NCBI GenBank assembly: GCA_023403375.1
Contig: JAEYEN010000030.1
Coordinates: forward strand, 1 to 36,869
Reading direction: 5' to 3'
DNA length: 36,869 bases
From: Bacillota bacterium
Lineage (GTDB): Bacteria > Bacillota > Clostridia > Christensenellales > Borkfalkiaceae
Under the pieces are notes generated by a model that was not told where the DNA came from, did no database searches, and saw only the letters and a program-made list of their open reading frames with translations. Both the position numbers and the translations under genes were made by a program. Shown one piece after another: positions 31,109 to 36,869 of this stretch. Position 1 is the first letter of the stretch. Every line of letters starts with the position of its first letter.

Positions 31109-32446
31109 TTACGGAGTAACTCTGTTTATATCTCTCGGGAACATAGTCGCTTCTCGAACGTTCTTAAAGCCTAAAAGGTGCATAGTCAGTCTTTCTAATC
31201 CAAGACCTAAGCCGCCGTGGGGCGGTGCGCCGTATTTATGGAACATAAGGTAGGTTTCAAACTCTTCGGGGTCCATTCCGCATTTTTTCATTTTAGCAAC
31301 CTGTTCGTCGTAATCGTGAATACGTTGTCCGCCGGAAGTTATTTCCAAGCCCCTGAAAAGCAGGTCGAAAGACAGTGTGAATTCGGGGTTTTCGGGGTCG
31401 TCCATAGTGTAGAAAGGACGTTTTTTGGAAGGATAATGCGTAACGAAAATAAAGTCGCTACCATATTCCTTTTTGGCGTATTTACCGATAAGTTCTTCTT
31501 CCGTGGGGTCAAAGTCTTTCATATCGGTAGGCTGATACTTGAATTTATTTATAATGATGTCTTTCGCGTCCATAAATTTTATGGAAGGAATTTCCGTAAT
31601 CTCGGGAATGTCCGCTTTAAGCAGGGCGACTTCTTCCGCATATTCGGTCTTTAATAAATTCATTATATATTTAAGCGCGCCCGTTTCCATATTCATAATG
31701 TCTTCAAAAGAGTTTATAAAGCCCATTTCAAAGTCCATAGAGATATATTCGTTAAGGTGGCGAGAAGTGTCGTGATGTTCCGCCCTGAAAACGGGGGCTA
31801 TTTCAAACACTCTCTGGAAAACGCCGACTAACGCCTGTTTATATAACTGCGGACTTTGCGCAAGGTAAACCTGCTTGCCGAAGTAGTCGAGTTTGAAAAC
31901 GTTGGTACCGCCTTCCGCACCCGCAAAGTTGATTTTGGGCGAACGAATTTCGGTAAAACCGTTATTTGACAAGAACTCCCTGAATCCTCTCGCAATACCT
32001 TCCTGCAACTTAAATATCGCGCGCTCCTTGGGGTTGCGCATAGAAATAGGGCGAAGGTCCAATATAGTGTTTAATTGAATTCCGTCTAATTGTTTTTTGT
32101 TTATAACGATAGGAAGCGGCTCTTTGGGAAGAGATAAAATCTCCACGCCGTGGATTTGAAGTTCGTATCTGTCGTTACCCTTGGCGTCCTGACTTTTTAC
32201 CACTTTGCCCGTAACTTTAACCGCCGCTTCTTCGCACAGTTTTTCGTCCCACCGATAGTCCGAAAATTCGGGCGCGTAAACGCATTGAATAAGTTCTCTC
32301 GCCGTTCTGATTATAACGAAGGCGAACCCCGTCATTTCGCGTATACGGTGAACGTATCCTTTAATGGTAATTTCCTTGCCGTCGTAAAGATTGAAATCTT
32401 TAAACTCAACGCAGTCGTTTTTAATAATTCCGTCAATTCTTTCCAT
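31109..32446 (-). CDS. aspS: Aspartyl-tRNA synthetase, archaeal-type
   Basis: Charges tRNA-Asp; forms of this type are often non-discriminating and also make Asp-tRNA-Asn for GatCAB. From the start MERIDGII (445 residues) it has the N-terminal OB fold (GKEITIKGYVHRIREMTG), class II motif 2 FRAEHHDTSRHLNEY and motif 3 GLGLGLERLTM. The compact length without the bacterial GAD insertion marks the archaeal/short form. AGGAG lies 8 bases upstream of ATG 32446; an ATG at 32485 would add 13 residues without a site, so I reject it. It is a single gene. Confidence 0.92.
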   Translation of the reverse strand: MERIDGIIKNDCVEFKDFNLYDGKEITIKGYVHRIREMTGFAFVIIRTARELIQCVYAPEFSDYRWDEKLCEEAAVKVTGKVVKSQDAKGNDRYELQIHGVEILSLPKEPLPIVINKKQLDGIQLNTILDLRPISMRNPKERAIFKLQEGIARGFREFLSNNGFTEIRSPKINFAGAEGGTNVFKLDYFGKQVYLAQSPQLYKQALVGVFQRVFEIAPVFRAEHHDTSRHLNEYISMDFEMGFINSFEDIMNMETGALKYIMNLLKTEYAEEVALLKADIPEITEIPSIKFMDAKDIIINKFKYQPTDMKDFDPTEEELIGKYAKKEYGSDFIFVTHYPSKKRPFYTMDDPENPEFTLSFDLLFRGLEITSGGQRIHDYDEQVAKMKKCGMDPEEFETYLMFHKYGAPPHGGLGLGLERLTMHLLGFKNVREATMFPRDINRVTP

Positions 32447-32473
32447 AAAAAATTCTCCTGAAAAAGCATTATA

Positions 32474-32502
32474 ATCATACAACAATCCGAGAATTAAAGC
32501 AA
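32474..32502 (-). promoter_or_regulatory. Possible promoter of aspS
   Basis: On the minus strand TTGCTT (32502-32497), 17-bp spacer, TATGAT (32479-32474). A TATAAT just downstream (about 32468-32473) has no matching -35. Confidence 0.45.
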
Positions 32503-32547
32503 GTATTTTAAAAGATTTTTTATAACGCGCGATTATGCGAATTTCCC

Positions 32548-32576
32548 TTGAAAAAATTTTAAGTTTATGTTATTAT
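32548..32576 (+). promoter_or_regulatory. Sigma-A promoter of the degV gene
   Basis: TTGAAA (32548-32553), 17-bp spacer, TATTAT (32571-32576); start near 32583, with CGGAG before the ATG at 32631. Confidence 0.7.
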
Positions 32577-32630
32577 TCTATTGTAATACTTGTATTATAA
32601 CGAAAAATACGTCAAAAACGGAGAAAAGTT

Positions 32631-33476
32631 ATGAAAATCGCCGTATCGGTAGAATCCACAAACGACTTAACGAAAGAACTTTTGAAAGAATACGACATTA
32701 GCGTTATACCTTTTCAGATAACGCTTGGCGACAAAACTTTTTACGACGGAGAAATGTCTACGGAAGATTTGTTCAAAAGCGTCAATAAAAACGGCGTTTT
32801 GCCAAAAACCAACGCCATAAACGAATACGAGTATTCCGAATATTTCAAAAAACTCAAAGAGAAATACGACGCGGTTATCCACATTTGTCTGTCCAGCGGT
32901 ATTACCAGCACGGTAACGAACGCAAGGGCGGCGGCTAAAAACATCGGCGGCGTTTATATCGTGGACAGTTTAACGTTGTCTACGGGTATCGGGCTTTTGG
33001 CGATTTATGCCAGAAAACTTGCCGAAAAGGGCATAGAACCCACCGAAATAGCAAGAATCGTGCAGGAAAGAACGGGCGCGCTTCAAGTAAGTTTCGTCGT
33101 GGAAAGAATGGATTACCTGTATAAAGGCGGCAGATGTAACGGCTTTCAGTTGCTTGGCGCAAACCTGCTTAAAATAAGACCGAGAATAGTGCTTAAAAAC
33201 GGCAAAATGCTTTCCGATAAAAAATACAGGGGCGATATGAACGCCGTTATCGCAAAATACAGTAAAGAAATTTTTACTGAGTTTAACACTCCCGATACGG
33301 ATATGGTTTTCGTAACCTATACTTCCGCCACCCCCGAAATGCACGACGCGGCGATTAACGCGTGCAAAGAAAGGGGCTTTAAGAACATTTATCAGACACT
33401 TGCAGGCGGCACGATAGCCAGCCATTGCGGCGAACATACGCTTGGTATTCTGTACTTTAACGACGGAAACCGCTGA
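32631..33476 (+). CDS. DegV-family fatty-acid-binding protein
   Basis: DegV/FakB proteins bind a fatty acid and, with FakA kinase, feed exogenous fatty acids into phospholipids. The 281 residues fit the family: opening VSVESTNDLTKELLKEYDISVIPFQI (seen in parts), LPKTNAI, HICLSSGITSTVTNAR, VDSLTLSTGIGLL and the DYLYKGGRCNG segment. No fakA is in the window, so the partner is elsewhere. It is monocistronic, with its own promoter; 33477-33584 shows no clear terminator. Confidence 0.93.
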   Translation: MKIAVSVESTNDLTKELLKEYDISVIPFQITLGDKTFYDGEMSTEDLFKSVNKNGVLPKTNAINEYEYSEYFKKLKEKYDAVIHICLSSGITSTVTNARAAAKNIGGVYIVDSLTLSTGIGLLAIYARKLAEKGIEPTEIARIVQERTGALQVSFVVERMDYLYKGGRCNGFQLLGANLLKIRPRIVLKNGKMLSDKKYRGDMNAVIAKYSKEIFTEFNTPDTDMVFVTYTSATPEMHDAAINACKERGFKNIYQTLAGGTIASHCGEHTLGILYFNDGNR

Positions 33477-33584
33477 TTTCGGGAAATTTCTATCGGCGTT
33501 TTAATGCGGAACGGTAACTTTGCGTCGTGAAAATATAAAAACTCTTTTTTACCTTTATTTTCTTGTTTAATTTTTGTTCTTCCC

Positions 33585-33613
33585 TTGCAATTTTATTATA
33601 ATTATGTTAAAAT
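33585..33613 (+). promoter_or_regulatory. Sigma-A promoter of the 33658 gene
   Basis: TTGCAA (33585-33590), 17-bp spacer, TAAAAT (33608-33613). AAGGAG lies before ATG 33658. Confidence 0.75.
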
Positions 33614-33657
33614 GCATATAATAAAAACAATTATGTTGGTTTTTAAGGAGAAATGAT

Positions 33658-35262
33658 ATGTCTAACTTGCTTGCTATGGACGTTTGGGCGGAATTCGGCA
33701 CTATTATCGTCCTTTCGATAGTGATGTTCGTCCTTTTGGCGCTTATCGCGCTTTTTTCTGTTTTGTACGTAAAGGCGAAGAAGAAAGAAGCCGCAGAAGG
33801 TCCTGCGACAGAAACGATTTCGGCGAGAGAAAAACATTTGGCGAAAGAAACGGCTAAGGCCGAAAAGAAAGCGCGTAAAGAAGCGTTGAAAGAAGAAAAA
33901 GTGCGCCTTAAAGAAGAAAAAGAAACCGAAAAGGAACCCGATACCACGGCGCAGACCGAAGAAAAACCCGCAGAAGAAACGGAAGTCGTTGCGAAAGAAC
34001 CCACAGAAGTTAAAACGGAAGAAGCTGCCGCATCTGCCGCCGCAGTCGAAGAAGACGAAGACGACGAAAAATCTTATCATCTGCCTTTCGCACAGAAACT
34101 CGAAGAATCCGACGACGATATTAAAAACTATTTCAAAACGTTAGACGAAAAACTCACTTCATATAAAAAGGTTCATTCCAGAATATCCAACCAGTGCTGT
34201 TCTTACAGAAGGGGCAGGGGACTTGTCGCGAAGATAACGTTAAGGGGCAAAACTCTTAAACTGCACTTGGCGCTCAACGTAAACGACTTTAACAAAAACG
34301 TTTATTTCCAGAACGATTTAAGCGCGTATAAGGCGTATGAAGAAGTTCCGTTTGCAGTTAAAGTAAAGAGCAACAGGGGCTTATCGAACGCGTTAAAACT
34401 TATAGAAGCAATGCTTGGCGAAAAACCTGCCGAAGTAAATGCGGCAGCGGAAAACACAGAGGAAACTATGGCTAAAAAAACTACGACTAAACCCGCAAAA
34501 CCTGCTAAAAAAGCGGAAGTTAAAGAGAAAAAGGCTAAACGCCCCGCAGGAAAATGGAATATCGAAATAAAGAGCGATAACGAATACATCGCTAAATTGT
34601 CCGCAGCAAACGGCGAAGTTATGCTTTCCAGCGAAATTTATTCCACGCCCGAAGGCGCAAAAAACGGCATAGCCACTATCGAAAAAGCGGTTGCTAACGG
34701 CGAATTCATTATTTATCAGGATAAGAGCGGCGATTACTATTATAAACTTAAAAACGCAAACAACAGATTTTTGTGCGCAGGCGAAATTTATAAATATAAA
34801 GACCAGTGCCTGAGAGCAGTAGAATCGGTTAAACGTCTTGCAGCAGACAGCGTTATCGTAGACGAACTCGTAGAAGGCGTTAAATACGCAGACTATAAAC
34901 CCACGCCTAACCTTAAATACGACGTTAAAAAGGGTATGGAAGGCAAGTGGAAGATTTTTGAAACCGACGACGGAAAATATACCGCAAGACTTTTTGCCAA
35001 CAACGGTCAACTTATGCTCGGAACCGAAGCGGTTTCCAGCAAAGCAGGCGCGACTTCCGCAATGGAAGCGGTAAAAAAATATGCGGCTGCTGGTTTGTTC
35101 GTTATAGATAAAGATAAATTCGGAAGATTCTATTATAAACTCCGTAACGTTCAGAAAACCGTCGTTTGTATGGGTGAAGCGTACGACACCTTGGACGCAT
35201 GCATAAGCGCATTAGAGTCCGTAAGGCGTTTCGCGGCTACCGCAATCTATGTGGAAGACTAA
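33658..35262 (+). CDS. Membrane-anchored protein: uncharacterised domain plus four DUF1508/YegP-like units (long paralogue)
   Basis: A 534-residue protein of five parts: a membrane helix (about 10-36), a Lys/Glu-rich, coiled-coil-prone linker (about 38-140), the uncharacterised domain shared with the 26767 product (142-252; YKKVHSRIS, SYRRGRGLVAKITLRGKTLKLHLAL, KAYEEVPFAVKVKS), a Lys/Ala/Pro linker (about 260-296), and four repeats of about 50 residues at 298, 349, 429 and 480. These follow the DUF1508 pattern (AANGEVMLSSEIYST, ESVKRLA), arranged as two pairs. YegP-type domains are small beta-alpha folds of unknown function. With one N-terminal helix the rest is probably cytoplasmic. The repeats suggest a binding scaffold at the membrane; this is inference. 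Confidence 0.8.
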   Translation: MSNLLAMDVWAEFGTIIVLSIVMFVLLALIALFSVLYVKAKKKEAAEGPATETISAREKHLAKETAKAEKKARKEALKEEKVRLKEEKETEKEPDTTAQTEEKPAEETEVVAKEPTEVKTEEAAASAAAVEEDEDDEKSYHLPFAQKLEESDDDIKNYFKTLDEKLTSYKKVHSRISNQCCSYRRGRGLVAKITLRGKTLKLHLALNVNDFNKNVYFQNDLSAYKAYEEVPFAVKVKSNRGLSNALKLIEAMLGEKPAEVNAAAENTEETMAKKTTTKPAKPAKKAEVKEKKAKRPAGKWNIEIKSDNEYIAKLSAANGEVMLSSEIYSTPEGAKNGIATIEKAVANGEFIIYQDKSGDYYYKLKNANNRFLCAGEIYKYKDQCLRAVESVKRLAADSVIVDELVEGVKYADYKPTPNLKYDVKKGMEGKWKIFETDDGKYTARLFANNGQLMLGTEAVSSKAGATSAMEAVKKYAAAGLFVIDKDKFGRFYYKLRNVQKTVVCMGEAYDTLDACISALESVRRFAATAIYVED

Positions 35263-35300
35263 AATCGGCTGAGAACAATCGGGCAGATAAAAAACAAAAC

Positions 35301-35330
35301 AAGAACCGCTTTCGGGCGGTTCTTATTTTT
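35301..35330 (+). terminator. Rho-independent terminator after the 33658 gene
   Basis: Nine-bp stem AAGAACCGC (35301-35309) with GCGGTTCTT (35316-35324), then a long T-rich run. Confidence 0.93.
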
Positions 35331-35340
35331 TTCTTTTTTG

Positions 35341-35640
35341 GGTGGAAGTTTTATATGTTTCTATTTATTTGCCCTTTTTGGCGGTATTTTAATGTTTTTA
35401 TTTTTTGCACCGTTTTTGGTGGAATTTCTTTTTTTATCTTTGATACAGTTTTGGCGGCATTTTTATTTTTTAATACTGTCTCGGTGGTGTTTTACGGTGT
35501 TTTTTAATTGCGTAGTTTTGTGGTCAAAGCGGAGAGAGATATTGTTTTGGTTGCGTTTGGCGTGCGGCTTTATCTCGGTTGGGTTTGTGTGGCGGTTGCA
35601 GAACAAAACTATATATTTTGTAAATTTTTATGTTCAAATA
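35341..35640 (+). repeat. T/G-rich, C/A-poor stretch with repeated GGYGG units
   Basis: About 300 bp with a strong strand bias: T and G dominate. GGTGG or GGCGG followed by T-runs recurs at about 35341, 35380, 35418, 35453 and 35483 (spacings 30-39). Hydrophobic open frames through it have no ribosome binding site and reflect TTT-rich composition. Together with the infC leader this fills the 609-bp gap between the 33658 gene and infC. Confidence 0.5.
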
Positions 35641-35641
35641 G

Positions 35642-35670
35642 TTGACAACGGGGAAAGAATATAATAGAAT
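35642..35670 (+). promoter_or_regulatory. Sigma-A promoter of the infC-rpmI-rplT operon
   Basis: TTGACA (35642-35647), 17-bp spacer, TAGAAT (35665-35670); start near 35677. A TATAAT at 35660-35665 has only 12 bp to this -35 and is a less likely -10. Confidence 0.75.
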
Positions 35671-35690
35671 AATAAGGCTGAAAAGAAGAA

Positions 35691-35788
35691 GCGACCCTTC
35701 TCGCCCGACGGATTTTGTTTTTTCGGGCTCGATAAAAAAGTTTACTTTTATTGTTATTATAAAAGTTCTCGGGGTACGGTCGCTTTTT
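35691..35788 (+). promoter_or_regulatory. infC operon leader with terminator-like long-range stem
   Basis: GCGACC (35691-35696) can pair with GGTCGC (35778-35783), which is followed by TTTTT. Inside, GCCCGA (35703-35708) pairs with TCGGGC (35723-35728). In Bacillus the same operon has an L20-binding leader that ends in a terminator; position and layout agree, but I cannot confirm the L20 site by sequence. Confidence 0.55.
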
Positions 35789-35871
35789 GTTAAAGCGGCT
35801 TGTTTTTTTATTTTTGTGTAATTCAAACCGACTTTTCGGGGTTTGAAAATATTTGTAAGAGGTACAAAACC

Positions 35872-36384
35872 ATTAAAAGAGAACATCAGATTAACGAGGA
35901 AATCAGGGACAGAGAAGTCCGCCTTATCGGACCCGACGGCGAACAGATGGGTATCGTTTCGGGCAGAGAAGCGTTAAACGTTGCCGAAGAAAAAGGGTTA
36001 GACCTTGTTAAAATTTCGCCCAACGCAAATCCGCCTGTCTGCAAAGTGATGAACTACGGCAAGTATATTTACGAAATTTCCAAAAAAGCGAAAGAAGCGA
36101 AGAAGAATCAAAAGCAAGTCGAAATAAAAGAAGTATGGCTTTCTATGACGATAGACGTAGGCGATTTGAACGTTAAAGCCAAACAAGCGCAGAAATTTTT
36201 AACGCAGGGCAACAAAGTCAAGGTTTCTATCAGAATGAGAGGGCGTCAGATGGCGCATTCCGATTTGGGACTTGACGTGATGAAGAGATTTTTCGATATA
36301 GTTAAAGATTTCGGAACAATGGAAAAGCAACCGCTCACCGAGGGCAGAAACATCTGGATGATGCTTGCGCCTTTAAAAGCGTAA
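35872..36384 (+). CDS. infC: Translation initiation factor IF-3, ATT start
   Basis: IF-3 binds the 30S subunit, checks the start codon and keeps subunits apart. The 170 residues from ATT 35872 (KREHQINEEIRDREVRLIG at the N-terminus) show both domains, with PPVCKVMNYGKYIYE at the end of the first and KVSIRMRGRQMAH in the second. AAGAGGT (35857-35863) is 8 bases before ATT; the upstream ATG at 35800 would give a non-homologous hydrophobic extension. Start at a rare ATT is typical of infC and allows IF-3 to repress its own synthesis. First gene of the infC-rpmI-rplT operon. Confidence 0.94.
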   Translation: MKREHQINEEIRDREVRLIGPDGEQMGIVSGREALNVAEEKGLDLVKISPNANPPVCKVMNYGKYIYEISKKAKEAKKNQKQVEIKEVWLSMTIDVGDLNVKAKQAQKFLTQGNKVKVSIRMRGRQMAHSDLGLDVMKRFFDIVKDFGTMEKQPLTEGRNIWMMLAPLKA

Positions 36385-36416
36385 CTTAAATTATAAAAAC
36401 TACGGAGGGTAAAATT

Positions 36417-36614
36417 ATGCCTAAAATGAAAACTAAAAGCGCGGCGAAAAAACGTTTCAGAGTAACCGCTACCGGCAAAATCAAAAGGTCTTGCTCGGGC
36501 AAAAACCACATTCTTACCAAGAAAGACAGAAAGAGAAAGAATAATCTTTGCGACGGCGCATACGTAGACGCAACGCAGGCAAAGACTATGAGAACGCTTA
36601 TCTACAATAAATAA
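36417..36614 (+). CDS. rpmI: Ribosomal protein bL35
   Basis: Basic 65-residue protein of the large subunit. PKMKTKSAAKKRFRVTATGKIKR is the family start (given in parts: PKMKTKSAAKKRF, TGKIKR), then GKNHILTKKDRKRKN. GGAGG lies 8-12 bases upstream of ATG 36417. It stands 32 bp after infC and 18 bp before rplT. Confidence 0.97.
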   Translation: MPKMKTKSAAKKRFRVTATGKIKRSCSGKNHILTKKDRKRKNNLCDGAYVDATQAKTMRTLIYNK

Positions 36615-36632
36615 GGATAAAGGAGAACAACA

Positions 36633-36869
36633 ATGCGTATTAAAAGAGGTGTAAACGCTGTTAAAAAGCGTAGAAAAATATTAAAACTCGCAAAAGGTTA
36701 TTTCGGTGGCAGAAGCAAGAGATACAGAGTAGCGAGAGAAGCGGTTATGAAAGCGCAGAAATACGCTTTCTTCGGAAGAAAAGCGAAAAAACGCGATTTC
36801 AGGTCTTTGTGGATTGCGAGAATTAACGCCGCTTGCCGTCTTAACGGTTTAAGTTACAGCAAATTGATG
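36633..36869 (+). CDS. rplT: Ribosomal protein bL20, 3' end outside window
   Basis: 79 of about 117 residues are present. MRIKRGVNAVKKRRKILK, AKGYFGGRSKRYRVAREAV and RDFRSLWIARINAACR are typical. AAGGAG precedes ATG 36633. L20 is both a ribosome assembly protein and, in Bacillus, the repressor of this operon through the leader. Confidence 0.97.
   Translation, partial: MRIKRGVNAVKKRRKILKLAKGYFGGRSKRYRVAREAVMKAQKYAFFGRKAKKRDFRSLWIARINAACRLNGLSYSKLM

Noticed and set aside
35338..35664. Hydrophobic open frames of about 100 codons in two plus-strand frames
   Set aside because: The T-rich composition gives Phe/Leu in every frame; there is no ribosome binding site, and the promoter of infC lies within the end of the region.
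35800..35871. Longer IF-3 from ATG 35800
   Set aside because: The extra 24 residues are unlike any IF-3, and AAGAGGT is correctly spaced only for ATT 35872.

Overview
The window looks like a chromosomal piece of an endospore-forming, Gram-positive Clostridia-type bacterium, probably an uncultured gut lineage. The evidence is the spoIIGA-sigE-sigG locus with a YlmC/YmxH-type gene, a spoIIID gene, HrcA/CIRCE-type groESL control, strong AGGAG ribosome binding sites and many consensus sigma-A promoters (TTGACA-N17-TATAAT type). The genetic code is standard. Nothing in the window looks like a phage, transposon or CRISPR array; it is core and house-keeping sequence with small accessory modules between.

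Layout. 1-139: tail of a HemW-like gene. 276-3189: sporulation block spoIIGA-sigE-sigG-ymxH-like, with a sigma-F-type promoter before sigG, a sigma-E-type promoter before the ymxH-like gene, and RNA hairpins over or beside three of the four starts. 3190-3537: degenerate 30-bp repeats, then a promoter for an EF-G-like GTPase (3538-5592). 5814-7791: a PfkB sugar kinase and a YihY/BrkB membrane protein. 7946-13068: GDP-mannose operon (ManC, phosphohexomutase, and a ManC-like/ManA fusion). 13263-14600: a reverse-strand Wzz-like chain-length protein. 14806-18190: rmlABDC for dTDP-L-rhamnose, followed by an LPG-synthase/flippase-type membrane protein. Together 7946-19652 supplies activated sugars and accessory membrane parts for a cell-surface polysaccharide, but no glycosyltransferase is present here.

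19775-20038: spoIIID behind a sigma-E-like promoter that also holds a perfect Spo0A-box match. 20153-22875: an NMT1/SsuA-type ABC transporter behind a perfect sigma-A promoter and a leader RNA with mutually exclusive antiterminator and terminator, a riboswitch-like arrangement I cannot assign to a known class. 22987-24063 (reverse): apbE. 24198-25184: an HPr-kinase-like P-loop protein paired with a PqqD-like (RRE) protein, with no visible peptide or radical SAM partner. 25191-26678: DUF1846 protein. 26767-27573 and 33658-35262: two paralogous membrane-anchored proteins with an acidic or charged linker and a shared domain I do not recognise; the longer one adds four DUF1508/YegP-like units.

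27574-28023: three stacked terminators. 28024-30034 (reverse): groES-groEL with CIRCE. 30133-30864: a divergent XRE repressor and zinc-ribbon membrane protein pair with a 34-bp palindromic operator over the promoter. 31109-32446 (reverse): archaeal-type AspRS. 32631-33476: DegV. 35642-36869: infC (ATT start)-rpmI-rplT operon with an attenuator-like leader, running off the end of the window.

The most interesting items are the unassigned leader RNA at 20195-20325, the paralogous membrane proteins with an unknown domain, the kinase/PqqD pair, and the way hairpins and compartment-specific promoters are interleaved in the sporulation block.
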